DNA of 64,000 nucleotides from Diplonema papillatum (GCA_030068145.1 JAPJBO010001059.1:1-64000), one strand, 5' to 3'; shown: positions 50,357 to 61,282, counted from the first letter of the stretch. The notes: generated by a model from the sequence alone, not told the origin. Translations and numbers: made by a program.

Positions 50357-51006
50357 GCTGTAAGGCCCACCACAAGGAAGACGACGGCCTTGCGGTGAAG
50401 TTCTGCGCGCAGCACCGCCTGACGCAATGCGCGACGTGCAAGACGATCGCAGAGTGCTGCCGCAACGGACACCACCGGTGCCTTGATCATGGCATGCCGA
50501 CGTGTGCGCACTGCAGCCGGCTCGCGGATTTGCGGAGTCGAAGGCCCAAACTGTGCTGTCGGAAGGGGCACCACCGGGCGACCGTGGCGAGAGGAGAAGA
50601 AGCAGCATCGAAGAAGAGGAAGGCGGAGCTGGAGGGCGCCGCGCCAGCGCCGAGACAGGCGAAGCGTGAGAACGTGGTGTTCATTCTGCAGGAAGCAGCA
50701 GAAGGCAAGCGAGAGCCCGCAACATCAACACCGACGTCAGCAGCGAAGGTCGGGAAGACGGCGCCAACGCCAGCGAAGAAGCGGCAATCAGACTCCGCGG
50801 CGGAGCCGGTACCGAAAAGACGCAAAGGACGCGTCGATGCGCCACGACCATCGCCCAGGCGCCGAGAAAAAGCAGAAGTCGACGCGCAACCGATGAACCT
50901 TGACGAGCAATCGAAGAAGAAGCGAAGCACCAAACGCGCGCCTGAGCGCGACGATCAAGACGAGCTAAAGAGGCGAAAGCATGACACTTCACGTGCGAAG
51001 AGATAA
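50357..51006 (+). CDS. Cys/His-rich ORF, 3' part
   Basis: Begins with the second copy of the E6 target duplication (GCTGTAAGG, encoding CK..) and continues in frame: KAHHKEDDGLAVKFCAQHRLTQ.., then CATCKTIAECCRNGHHRC, CLDHGMPTCAHC and LCCRKGHH. That gives further repeats of C-x2-H-x4-C-x2-C-x(9-17)-CC-x3-HH, followed by a basic Lys/Arg-rich tail with several nuclear-localisation-like clusters, ending at 51006. A related copy lies at 58816-59330, and a short related frame on the minus strand at 55936-56076. The repeat suggests a zinc-binding nucleic-acid or protein interaction module. Family unknown; it could be host-derived or an ORF of an unclassified element. Confidence 0.5.
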
Positions 51007-51104
51007 CCGCGCAGTCGGCGATGCAGATTATCGCCACAGATTCTTTGCATTCTAATCCAAAATATTACACTCGATTACGCTCGATCAGGGGGTGGGTGAA
51101 TTGG

Positions 51105-51181
51105 CTCATATTTTAGCTATTTTTAGCTATAAATAGCTAAAAATAGCTAGCTGGCCAAATAGCTAGCTAAGTCTCACACTG
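51105..51181 (-). repeat. hAT-like terminus
   Basis: Inverse of the split terminus 32268-32310/33837-33890; edge TAAGTCTCACACTG. Confidence 0.7.
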
Positions 51182-51942
51182 ATTCAATGGCCGGCGATTT
51201 TGAACACTGTGGTATTTTCGACAGCAGGACTCGGCCCAAGTCCCGGGTTAGGCTGTCATCGCGGATAATGACTTCAACAGTCCACTAAGAATGCGACACG
51301 ATCATGTCCGTAAACCCGTTGCACAGGATTTGCACCGACCCGTGCACCAGTTTGCTGTCGGTTCCTTGCTACTGTAAAAAGTGTCCGCATCGATTACTTG
51401 TTGCAACTTGTTGCATTGCAAGCAACCTATCCTGGACTCAGGCTGGGGGCTGATTTCACCGTCAAATTTGATGCCATGATGAGAACGCGAAACCGAGAGT
51501 CTGGTAAGCACATGACTGGCGCATTGCACGGTGCAGAGTACGGAAGAGACTCAGTGTGGGAGGAAGCCACCAGCCACCAGTGGCTCCCAGTGCAGTGTGG
51601 GGGACAGCCACTGGCAGCCAGTGCCACGAAAAGCGAACTCGAGGTCTGTTGGGGGGGTATGAGGCCCAGAATACCCAAAACCATCCAAAAAACACGAAAA
51701 TCTACCCGAAAAACGGTGTTTAGCGTGTTTTGGGTGGTCTTTTTTTCGATCAATATTTTTGCACATTTAGCCACAATTTAGCCACAACATTGTGGCTAAA
51801 GTTGTGGCCCAATGGGCCACAATGTGGCAAGTTGTCTAACAGGGTAATTCTGCCCTCTGAGCCTGTTTTGCGAAGACTCAAAATGAGCCCAAGTTTGGCA
51901 CGGTAGTGTACAAGAATTTCTTCTTTTTTTTTTTCTTCGGCC
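51182..51942. other. Unassigned DNA
   Basis: No gene found. 51588-51622 shares a GCAGTGTGGGGGACAGCC block with 48153-48190. Confidence 0.5.
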
Positions 51943-52360
51943 ATTCTTAGCAGGGATTTATAAGGGGATTTCGGCCTAGAGCAATAGTCCATGTAGATGG
52001 ACGGGTACCCGTCTTTTGCACCGGGGTGCCGAGCACGTGTTTGTCGACCCCCCAGACCCCCCCCCCCCCAGTGGTGGTCCAGCCTGTCCAGCCACCCCAG
52101 CCAGCCCTGCAAAGTCGTTGAGGGCCCGAAAATTAGTGCCACCACTGTCCTCCACTGTGGATCACTATGCACCACCATGCGCTATCGTGTCACTGTGCAC
52201 ACCGCACTAGCGTGGATCACTGTGCATCACCGTGCATCACTGCGCACCGTGTATAGATTCCGAGCCAGATGTTCCAGAGGGTGGAGGGTGCAGCAGAGAG
52301 GTGGGAGAACCAGCAGTTGTCCGGCAAAGGGCGCGTGAGGGGGAAAACACAGCAGTTGGA

Positions 52361-52952
52361 TTACAAGGAAGAGTTGGAGAATAAGGGCATGGGGCGTCGT
52401 GCCAACTGCTCTCTCTTTGCGAGGACCGCCGACACGGCATCGAAGTACACCGAAGCCTTTGCGAACTTCAATAATGTTCGGCGTACGTTCGTGTACCGCA
52501 ACGGGTCCTCGGCTTCGGGCTCGGGCTCTGAGTCCTCGCTTTCTGACGCATCGTCTTTGTCATTTTTCCTGACTGTCGGATCCAGCATGAGATACTCTCT
52601 CATCAGCTGGTCAAGAAATTCTGGCGTCACGGAAGGGGGATTGTACGCCAAGAACAAACATTGGCGCACAGTTGAGTTCGCGGATGTACGTACGGCACTG
52701 CTTTACTACGGAGAACAATCGTTCCACGGAAGCCGTCCCAAGAGGAAGCACTAGTGCCATCAAGAGGATGCGCGCTGTATTCGGGTATTGCAGACGCAAC
52801 CCCTGGTCGCGAAGAAACGCAGAGCAGTAGTCCGTGTATGTGGGATGCTCGCCCACGTGAAGCCGCGCGAACTCAACAAGTGCACTAGGTAGTTCTGCAA
52901 GGGTGCGTTCTTTGATGTGCGCACTGAAAAAGGGGTCGGCAGTAGTATCCAC
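52361..52952 (-). pseudogene. hAT transposase C-terminal relic, copy 1
   Basis: Minus-strand frames give ILLMALVLPLGTASVERLFS (the hAT dimerisation block) and an acidic tail, but the frame changes between them relative to copy 2, where the block and tail are in one frame. A deletion of about 15 bases near 52678 separates the copies. Everything N-terminal of the dimerisation block is missing. Confidence 0.7.
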
Positions 52953-53539
52953 AACAACTCCATTGCCCCCATCCAGACTCCGCGGCTTTTGTGTCGTGAC
53001 CCCCCTGGGACCCCCTATGGACCCCCCTATGGACCCCCTATGGGCCCCCCCATGACCCCCTATGACTGCTGTGGTAGCCTACCCACACCCGCCAGCCCGT
53101 GGGTTTTTTTTTTTTTTTTTTTGGATGGACCAGGGATTTATAAGGGGATTTCGGCCTAGAGCAATAGTCCATGTAGATGGACGGGTACCCGTCTTTTGCA
53201 CCGGGGTGCCGAGCACGTGTTTGTCGACCCCCCAGACCCCCCCCCCCCAGTGGTGGTCCAGCCTGTCCAGCCACCCCAGCCAGCCCTGCAAAGTCGTTGA
53301 GGGCCCGAAAATTAGTGCCACCACTGTCCTCCACTGTGGATCACTATGCACCACCATGCGCTATCGTGTCACTGTGCACACCGCACTAGCGTGGATCACT
53401 GTGCATCACCGTGCATCACTGCGCACCGTGTATAGATTCCGAGCCAGATGTTCCAGAGGGTGGAGGGTGCAGCAGAGAGGTGGGAGAACCAGCAGTTGTC
53501 CGGCAAAGGGCGCGTGAGGGGGAAAACACAGCAGTTGGA

Positions 53540-54049
53540 TTACAAGGAAGAGTTGGAGAATAAGGGCATGGGGCGTCGTGCCAACTGCTCTCTCTTTGCG
53601 AGGACCGCCGACACGGCATCGAAGTACACCGAAGCCTTTGCGAACTTCAATAATGTTCGGCGTACGTTCGTGTACCGCAACGGGTCCTCGGCTTCGGGCT
53701 CGGGCTCTGAGTCCTCGCTTTCTGACGCATCGTCTTTGTCATTTTTCCTGACTGTCGGATCCAGCATGAGATACTCTCTCATCAGCTGGTCAAGAAAGTC
53801 TGGCGTCACGGCAGGGGGATTGTACGCCAAGAACAAACATTGGCGCACAGTCGAGTTCGACAACCTGTTGCGGATGTACGTACGGCACTGCTTTACTACG
53901 GAGAACAATCGTTCCACGGAAGCCGTCCCAAGAGGAAGCACTAGTGCCATCAAGAGGATGCGCGCTGTATTCGGGTATTGCAGACGCAACCCCTGGTCGC
54001 GAAGAAACGCAGAGCAGTAGTCCGTGTATGTGCCTATGGACCCTCCCAT
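53540..54049 (-). pseudogene. hAT transposase C-terminal relic, copy 2
   Basis: About 165 codons in one frame: YTDYCSAFLRDQGLRLQ, then LLMALVLPLGTASVERLFS, CRTYIRNRLSNSTVRQCLF and an acidic ESEDSEPEPEAED stretch. Only the C-terminal dimerisation region remains. It is similar in layout, but not in detail, to the 1156-aa transposase and to the relic at 60560-61053, so it is a separate hAT family. Confidence 0.75.
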
Positions 54050-54269
54050 GACCCCCCTATGGACCCCCTATGGGCCCCCCCATGACCCCCTATGACTGCT
54101 GTGGTAGCCTACCCACACCCGCCAGCCCGTGGGGTTTTTTTTTTTTTTTTGAGGATGGACGGGTGACCCGCCCATCTAGACCGGCGTATAAATCCCTGGG
54201 ATGGACGAGTGACCCGCCCATCTAGACCGGCGTATAAATCCCTGATTCTTAGTCCATGTTCCAAAGGTT

Positions 54270-54322
54270 ACCACACCCTTTGAGGGTCGGTGGTTCGATT
54301 CCTGCCGAAAATCCTTTTCTTG
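54270..54322 (+). other. tRNA-like fragment
   Basis: Contains GGTGGTTCGATTCCTGCC (T-arm/box B-like) just beyond the hAT target duplication, preceded by CTTTGAGGG. No complete cloverleaf. Confidence 0.3.
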
Positions 54323-54731
54323 GGGTTTTGAAACAGCCCCAAAACCGACCTTTTGTCCATCTGCACGCCAGGTTTGGGCGCCCCGCGAGCTGATTGAATA
54401 GCTCTTTCCATCCGAAAAAAAGAATTGCTAAAATTTCCAAACTTTTGACCCAAACCGGGTTGCTTTTCAGACGAAAATTCTGTGTGACACTTTCGTGGAA
54501 GGCTGATAAAGTGCAAGTGAAGGCAGGCACAGACTAGCGTCGTGTTTTCGCGGACTGTCGCGAGATCGCTTCGCTCTTCGTGTCTTCCCGGTCGCTTCCG
54601 CCCCCTCCTGGGAGGCGCGTCTCTGAGCTCGCCACCTGGCGTGCGGGGGAGGGTTGATTGCGGATGATATTCCCCGTTGATGACGACGTCTTGGCCCGAC
54701 TTGGGTGGTCGCGGGCGCTGGTGTGCTCGTT

Positions 54732-55007
54732 TTAGGCGATGGCCAAGCCGGAGTACAGCTCAAAGTCGACAGCGAGCTCAACTGATGCAACGTCGTCGGT
54801 CGACGTCCACTCAAGTCCCGCGAGCCAGTCCACGAGGAGGGCGAGGAAGGTTCGTTCGTCCCAGTACCGTAACCACGCCCAAGCCGGGGCGATCCGCTGG
54901 TACGGGAAAATCGTACCTTCGCGCCGGGTTCTGCCCGCAAAGCTCCCACGGAGCTCTCGCTTTGCCGCCAGTTTGCGGTCCTTCCACTCTTGGTTGATCT
55001 CCGCCAT
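54732..55007 (-). pseudogene. Possible retroelement C-terminal relic, unclassified
   Basis: 91 codons: FAGRTRREGTIFPYQR.., WAWLRYWDERTFLALL, then DVASVELAVDFELYSG. A Trp-rich block followed by (V/L)ELA.DFEL is a pattern I associate with C-termini of some protist LINE-like proteins, but this is memory of pattern, not alignment. Neighbouring frames on the same strand (up to about 55700) change phase repeatedly, so the source is decayed. Confidence 0.3.
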
Positions 55008-55935
55008 GAGGGATTGACCAGATCACTTGTTCGCGTCGTAGACATTCCGGGCTCGAGGAGGCACCTCGGCCAGCCCCTCCTTTCCGCGGCTACGATCGCC
55101 GCGTACTCTGCTTTCGCGCGGATCGGAAATTTCCGATTTTCCGATTCCGAACTTCTGTGGACCTGTCCGAAGGAGCAGGTGCTCAGGCCCTCCTCGAAGC
55201 CGGGGGGTTCAGCGAGCTGCCGGCGAGCAGACCGCTCGGCAGGCCGCTGCTCACCGCGCAAGGAGTGCGGGGCGCCGGAGTTGCGGGACGGAGAGGGCGC
55301 GGGACTCCACTCGGTACGCCGCGGGGCTCCGAGGCGGGCACGGGAGCGGCGCTGCCCGGCGGCGAGGCCGCCGTCAGAGTCCATCTGCTGGAGAAGCAGA
55401 TGGAAGCCCTGCAAGGACAGGGAAAACAACGGACGGCGCTCGTGAGCCGGCTCGTCGACATGATCGACGGGAAAACGACAAGCACGCGGTGCGAGTCGCG
55501 ACCTTTGCGACAGCGACGACGACGGACAAAGCGTCCACCGAAAGAACGGGAACTCCTTTCGGCCGTACGGGTTTCTTCCCCGGAAGTTCCCGGGGCATGG
55601 CGAGCCTGAATCCCGAGAAGTGGTGCGCACTGGTCCTGGTGACTCAACGACCCCGGCCGCGGCTTCAAATGTGAGGACAAGGCCAGCAAGCACGAGAAGC
55701 AGGTGACAAATGGAATCCTCCATAATTGTCCGATCTCGGTGATCCTCATTACAGTAACTGCAACGCATTGCTCTCCGCCCCGACGGAAGGCGGCGAAGGC
55801 GGAGGCACCCGGGCTTTTCACAGAGTCATGGCGCAGGTGCCTCGTTCTCGTCGTCGGCGTCGTCTGGTCGGTCTCCCGCCCGGTTGTGGCCACTCCGGCA
55901 GCACACGGAGGCATTGGCGCAGCCGCCGCAACGCG

Positions 55936-56076
55936 TCAGCACTGCGTGAGGACACCGTCACCGGGCTCGTGGTAGTCCCGGCAACACTGCTCCGGCGTGC
56001 GCTGTGAGCTCGAAGCGCACAACGGACACTTGTTCTTCGCGCACTTATCGCAGACCTGAAAACGCCCTCGCGTCAT
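55936..56076 (-). CDS. Short Cys-rich ORF related to the Cys/His-rich family
   Basis: 46 codons from ATG at 56076: CDKCAKNKCPLC, then EQCCRDYHEPGDGVLTQC, stop. A further CASVCCRSGHNR follows in another frame. Pattern C-x2-C-x4-C-x2-C-x(10)-CC-x3-H resembles the units at 50357-51006. It lies upstream, on the same strand, of the relic at 54732-55007. Confidence 0.35.
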   Translation of the reverse strand: MTRGRFQVCDKCAKNKCPLCASSSQRTPEQCCRDYHEPGDGVLTQC

Positions 56077-56569
56077 GGCCTAAACCCGTCGTATTCAGCC
56101 CCGACCGGGGGGAGCCCGTCGTGATCGCGATACCGAAGGGCCCCAGACCCCGTCCGAGCATCCCGCCCCGTTCGCCATACAGCCAGGGGACTTTAGCTCT
56201 TTGTCTGACCGAGCAAAAAAGCCGGTTTCAGCCAAAAACCCGGTTTTGGGGCTCTGCGGTGCCTGTGGGTGTCTGAGTGCCTGGAACCGTCGCCCCGCGC
56301 ACGCAAACAAGGGGACGGAGGGGGGTGGTGAGATATAAGCTTGCGGTGGTGGTGGTGTGCACGTCTATCAAACTACGGAGATGGTAAGTGAAAAGCTTCG
56401 AATTGCAGTGACACACCGTGACGCGCCATGTAACTGCAGTCACTGTACAGTACAGGGGCCACTTGAAATCATAATTTATAAATTATTTTTATTTTTTGAA
56501 AAACCGAAACCGGAAAAACCCGGTTCCTGAAACCGGGAAACCGGGTTTCCAAAGTCCCCTGCCTGGCAT
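56077..56569. other. Unassigned DNA
   Basis: No gene seen. AT-rich near 56470-56500; contains repeated AAACCGG words (56510-56550). Confidence 0.45.
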
Positions 56570-57615
56570 TATAGAACTGTTTTTAATTTTTTGCCCATTC
56601 TCGATAACGTTGTGCCCATTATAGAACATTCGCTAAAAAAATAGTCACTTCGGGGACTCGATACCACAACCTTCGTCTGGTCCAAAACTTGAACAGTACG
56701 GTTTCCTGAGTTTGTGCCCACTTTTCCCAAGTTTGCCAAGACTCGTGGCAAGAGTAAGTTCTCCAACTTTGTGTTAGCACGCAGGCGGTACTCTGCAATC
56801 GCCGGCGTGGTAGAAGAGACCTGGCGTCACCTGCACACGGGTTTACTACTCTTCGCACGTGATGTTTGCTTTCACGTCTCGAATCGTCGCGACCAGCATT
56901 GTTCCCAAACTTGGGTTCAATGCTTGGATTTAGTCCAAATCTTGGCCGCGACTTTGGGTCCAACTTGGACTCCAAGTTTTGGGTCCGAGAAAAGCTGGGT
57001 GAAAGTCGGCTGAAGGAAGTCTTCGAATCAGCTGTTTTTCGCAGGGAGATGCGTGCAACCAACGCGGAGGAGTCGGTTCTGCAACTGGGCGAGCCTATGA
57101 AATCCATTCAAGAATGGGGTGAAATACCAAAACAGTACGGTTTCCTGAGGTTGTGCCCAAAACTTGGGTTCCAGACTTGGGTCCCAAACTTGGGTCCCAA
57201 ACTTGGGTCCCAAACTTGGGTCCCAAACTTGGGTCCCAAACTTGGGTCCCAAACTTGGGTCCCAAACTTGGGTCCCAAACTTGGGTCCCAAACTTGGGTC
57301 CCAAACTTGGGTCCCAAACTTGGGTCCCAAACTTGGGTCCCAAACTTGGGTCCCAAACTTGGGTCCCCCAAACTTGGGTCTGTCATCAATAGACGACAAC
57401 CAGTTCAACTTCAAGCGTCAGCTACCGGAGGCCAGACTAACACTACCAGACTGCATGCAGCCTGACAGCAGTCTGAGCAGACCGCCCGGTCTGTTCGAGG
57501 CGTTTCCGTGGCATAATGACTTAATCCAGGTCCAGGACCAGTCGTTACCAGGTTACTGGCCTGGCGCTACCAGTAATTAGGCCCGTGTGGACCGAAACCT
57601 GACCCAAAACTTGGA
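56570..57615. mobile_element. Second, end-truncated copy of E1
   Basis: Co-linear with 21480-22910: the ATTATAGAAC units, the CACTTCGGGGACTCG block, the 13-bp minisatellite and the GCCAGACTAACACTACCAG block. Both outer termini (GGGCTAATTCCC) are missing. It differs from the E1 copy by several short indels and a shorter minisatellite. Confidence 0.85.
57152..57378. repeat. 13-bp minisatellite, third locus
   Basis: About 17 copies of CCCAAACTTGGGT in the E1 copy. Confidence 0.95.
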
Positions 57616-57619
57616 CCCG

Positions 57620-57830
57620 TCCTCGAGCCTGATTCCAGACGCTCGGTACTGCTGACCATTATCATGCCTGACGCATGACGGCCAGCGGGCCAACGTGCAC
57701 GGGCCTGATTCCAGACGCCCGGCACCTCCTCCCGCGCATGCCTGATTCCAGCGCATGGCGTTCGGAGCGTTGACCCGTACTGAGCCTGATTCTAGACGCT
57801 CGGTACTGCTACTAGTTAGTCTCGGGCGCT
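57620..57830. repeat. Degenerate repeat of GCCTGATTCCAGACGC
   Basis: Four copies (near 57627, 57702, 57742 and 57785) spaced 40-75 bp; GAGC/GCTC at the edges allows a hairpin. Confidence 0.6.
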
Positions 57831-58815
57831 CCACCTGGCCTACCCGGCCATCACTAGAAGGCCTACATGGGGGGATCAGTTTGCTGGAAGCCCCGGCATC
57901 GAATTCCTCCCCTTTCCATTTTTAGCGTTTATTGTGGTTTAGAGGTTCGGTGTTTTAGGGTCTCATTTTTCTTTCAGTATCAGTTCAGTTTCTAACCCGA
58001 CAGTAAACCCGGCCCAGTGAAGCCGTTGCCTGCGGGCGTCGACATCAGCCTACTAGCTTGGGGGGGGTCAGCTGGTCGCCAGACCAGAGTTGGTCTGGAA
58101 CCTGGTCTGGGTCAAAAAAAAAAAATCTCAGCTGGTGTGGTCGGTGGGCCAGTTCCCCGTAGTTCCCCCGTAGTTCAACACGAGGGGGGGGTGTCTTTTT
58201 TTTTTTTTCGTTTCTTGTTTTTTTGCTGAGTGCTTCAGGGATGCAGCTTGGGTCCTGGAGAGCATTTCTAAGCTACCTTGCACTTTTTCGTCACAAAATA
58301 TGGACAATTTTGGGTAATTCGAGCGTCTTAAGATCAGAAACCCCGAGACAAGCCACCTGGTCCAGGCCAGAATCGGTGAATTTCGGGGGGGAATTCCGTT
58401 GTGGTGACCACTTCCCTGCAGTCAGCCCTGGCGGAGGTGGGACGGAAGAGCTACAAAGATGCAGCACTAGCTCCGAAGAGGAACGAATAGGATGAGAAGG
58501 AAGGACAGACTGGGAGTCACGGTTTGACAGGTAGTGACCAGCAAAAAGGAGAGCAGGAACGGCTCTATCAGAGGCCCCGCGCCGGCCGGGTCGAAGTGAT
58601 CGCGGGACCGGAGACCTTCGCGGCGGTCGGAGGAGAGAGGTAGTTCCGGGCGCTGCAGTATTGGCTGGATGGGAAGTGCTGATCGGTCGCCGTCGACTTT
58701 GAAGTGTGCACCGGACTGGATCTTCCGGGCAGTGTCGTAGCGACGACGGACCGGACGACGGAAGTGCTCGAGACACAGCTGACGACGGCACGAGTTCAGC
58801 AGCGAGGCGCGGGGG

Positions 58816-59330
58816 ATGGATCTTTTCCCGACGTACGGAGGTGGAAGGGCGAAGCGTGCGGCGAGATGGACGGTGTTCAACGACGCTACGGAACACGAAA
58901 GGTGGAGTGAGCGACCAGAAAGTGAAGTGCGGCGTGTGAAAGCGTCGGGGCAACTCGGTGGCGTGGTGCTGTGAGGCCCACCACAAGGATGACGACGGCC
59001 TAGCGGTGAAGTTCTGCCGGCAACACCGCATGACGCAATGCGCGACGTGTAAGACGATAGCATAGTGCTGCCGCAACGAACACCTGACCATGGCATGCCG
59101 ACGTGCGCACTGCAGCCGGCTCGCGGACTTGCGAAGTCGAAGGCCCAAACTGGAGCCGGTATCAAAAGGCGCAAAGGACGCATCAAAGCGCAAGCGAAGA
59201 AGTCGAGCGGGCAGACGACCCCACAAAAGGCAACGCGGTCATCGCCCTAGCGCAGAAATCGACGCGCAGGCGATGAACCTGGACGAGCAAACGGAGAAGA
59301 AGCGAGGCACCAAACGCGCGGGTTTGCGTC
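58816..59330 (+). pseudogene. Second copy of the Cys/His-rich ORF, decayed
   Basis: Begins MDLFPTYGGGRAKRAARW.VFNDATE in the frame of the first copy, then loses frame; the Cys/His units are recognisable at the DNA level (GTGGTGCTGTGAGGCCC is the empty E6 site near 58963-58979) with several in-frame stops and short deletions. The Lys/Arg-rich tail is retained to about 59330. It lacks the E6 insertion. Confidence 0.6.
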
Positions 59331-60209
59331 CTTCTTGTGTGGGGTAGTCACGCCTTCGCAGTCCCAGGAACTCCACCCACTTGCTTTCCGGAGAGGGACG
59401 AGTTGGAATGCAGGTACCGTGTCCAAAGTCTCCCTCTCGCCAGCGAAAGAAGCAAACAAGCCAAGAGCCTCTCCTTGCGCGTCATTCCGACACTCCAATC
59501 CCCCTTGGGTTTGGGCAAGAAGGTGATCCGCAATCACGTTCAGAGGCCCAGGTGGCGTTTGCTTCAGCTCCTCTACTCTGGGAGAAACCGGAAGCTCTCC
59601 GGACTGCATCCTTCTGTTCCAGAGATCGTAGAGCAGTTTGCCCACAACAACATTAGCCTTGAATCGCATGCTTCGGGTAAGGGCATGCAGTTTATCAAGA
59701 AGTAACTTCTTATCAGCTTCCCTTCCATGCAGACACAAGTTGGACTCAGCTTGCTGAGCAAACACATCCTTTCGTCTATGACTGTCCACATCAAATCACC
59801 ATGGGACTCTTGATTGCGTGCTGCCGGCCAATTTTACCTGTGGGCTGTCCAAGATATCCTGCAGATCTTGATCGGCCTCTGCCATCCGTCACGATAACGC
59901 GATTATTTTCAAGGATCTGTACAAGCACGCAATGGTCGTAGCTGAGCTTTTCCTTCAGTCCTCCTGGCGAACGTTGAAGGGCCGGTAGCGAGCTTTGCTT
60001 AGGTTCTTGCAAACGTGAGCCAACCGACTTTTGCGAGTCCTACGGTAGCGTTCGAGTCTACTTTTCAACAAATCCTTCATGCGCATTCCACGGCGGCACG
60101 AAAGCACCACCCCCGACACCCCCTGTCCACCGACACCCCGAAGGCTCCATTTTTCAAAAGGCTTGGGCCTTTTGTGGAAGGCCCAAGCAAGAGGAACCGT
60201 TTTGGTCAC
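59247..60209 (-). other. Minus-strand frames of unknown nature
   Basis: Three overlapping frames (59247-59789, 59791-60012, 59955-60209) give protein-like text (for example LHALTRSMRFKANVVVGKLL and LSYDHCVLVQILENNRVIV), suggesting a decayed gene read right to left. I cannot assign it to a family. Confidence 0.3.
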
Positions 60210-60359
60210 TCCAAAGCTCCGGGTTTTGCGCTGGTGCGTGGCGTTTGAAAAAATTCCCCTACAAAAAAAAAGGACACCCCAAGGTCAGTTCCCCGTAGTT
60301 CCCCCGTAGTTCCCCTTGGCTATACCGACCACACCATCAGCTATTATTATTTTCCCGGA

Positions 60360-60520
60360 GGAACCGGCTACCCACAGTGTACTACACACTGTGTACTACA
60401 GTGTGTACAGGGTACCACAGTGTACTACTACCGTGCACCACGGGGTACCACAGTGGTACCACGGGGTACCACATTGGTGCCACCGTGTGGCACCAATGTG
60501 GAGAAGCACATCGACCAACA
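60360..60520. repeat. GTACCACAGTG palindromic repeats
   Basis: Repeated words GTACTACA(C/G)(A/T)GTG and GGTACCAC in both orientations; strong hairpin potential. Non-coding. Confidence 0.6.
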
Positions 60521-60559
60521 TGTTTGCGCTGCTACACAATGCAACCGCTACCAGAACAG

Positions 60560-61053
60560 GATTGGGAGAAAGTGGAAAATGGGGCCAAAGAAAGTGCATG
60601 ACATTCGCGGTCTACAGAAACTGGGCTCGTTTTTTCGCTCAGCTAATGTGCCTGTGCGGGAGGTGGTGCTGCCGACGGAAGGTGTCATCGAACCTTTCGA
60701 CGGCATTTCCAGAGACAAACAATCTGTTTGCCATTGCTGTTGTCCTGCCAATGGGGACAGCATCGGTCGAGCGTGTCTTTTCAAACATGAAAAGGGTGTT
60801 GACAAAAGCCAGGAAGAGGCTTCACGAGCAGACGCTGACCGACGTGCTAATGCTCGGGCTCAATGGCCCGTATGAACGTGGCAGCGGCATCCCGAGGAGC
60901 GCTATGGAGGCGTACCTCAATGCGTGGATTGCGAGCCCAAGAACGCTGAACTTCGCCACGTGGCCGGAGTATGAAGCGTGCGTCGACAAAGTGGGGGTCA
61001 TGCGCAAAAATATGATGACTAACCCAAGGCTGCTGCAATCGGCCCTTCATTGA
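60560..61053 (+). pseudogene. hAT transposase C-terminal relic
   Basis: An open frame whose last about 110 codons contain FAIAVVLPMGTASVERVFSN (hAT dimerisation block), then KRLHEQTLTDVLMLGLNGP and a tail ending LLQSALH. The start of the frame (before about 60700) is not hAT-like. It is a third hAT family in the window by sequence. It lies upstream of the 39-bp minisatellite. Confidence 0.75.
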
Positions 61054-61282
61054 CGCTGTTGTAGGCCCACTCGTCCCTTTGTTTCCCACTGACGCTGTTG
61101 TAGGCCCACTCGTCCCTTTGTTTACCACTGACGCTGTTGTAGGCCCACTCGTCCCTTTGTTTCCCACTGACGCTGTTGTAGGCCCACTCGTCCCTTTGTT
61201 TACCACTGACGCTGTTGTAGGCCCACTCGTCCCTTTGTTTACCACTGACGCTGTTGTAGGCCCACTCGTCCCTTTGTTTCCC
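61049..61282. repeat. 39-bp minisatellite, 6 copies
   Basis: Unit CACTGACGCTGTTGTAGGCC..TTTGTTT(A/C)C, exactly 39 bp, alternating in an A/C variant. As 39 is divisible by three, all frames stay open and give spurious repeat proteins. Confidence 0.92.

Larger units (their letters stand above)
46731..51181. mobile_element. Candidate hAT-like block carrying a Cys/His-rich ORF
   Basis: Left end CAGTGTGAGACTTAGCTATAGC (46731) and right end, inverted, CAGTGTGAGACTTAGCTAGCTATTTGG (51181). The two ends belong to the two sub-variants of this terminus and the 8-bp flanks do not match (AGGCTCAG, ATTCAATG), so pairing them is uncertain. Inside are the split Cys/His ORF and E6 with E5. Confidence 0.4.
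51951..54244 (-). mobile_element. hAT relic, tandem dimer, with 8-bp target duplication
   Basis: Ends CAGGGATTTATA and its inverse, flanked by ATTCTTAG (51943-51950 and 54245-54252), the 8-bp duplication of hAT elements. Inside are two head-to-tail copies (51951-53130 and 53131-54244), each starting CAGGGATTTATAAGGGG; the first lacks the right terminus. Each carries part of a transposase 3' end on the minus strand. A second right-end unit is repeated at 54150-54200. Confidence 0.85.
58126..60343. mobile_element. Candidate TIR element around a Cys/His ORF copy
   Basis: Left CAGCTGGTGTGGTCGGT, right inverse AGCTGATGGTGTGGTCGGT. A CAGTTCCCCGTAGTTCCCC block lies near both ends, but in direct orientation. 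No target duplication is evident. Holds the Cys/His copy and minus-strand frames that I cannot name. Confidence 0.35.

Noticed and set aside
54467-55768. 433-codon minus-strand ORF
   Set aside because: Low-complexity Arg/Ser/Pro text without motifs; the plausible relic (54732-55007) is in another frame.
59247-60209. LTR-retroelement integrase tail
   Set aside because: Some text recalls such tails, but no catalytic motif, LTR or primer-binding site is visible; left unassigned.
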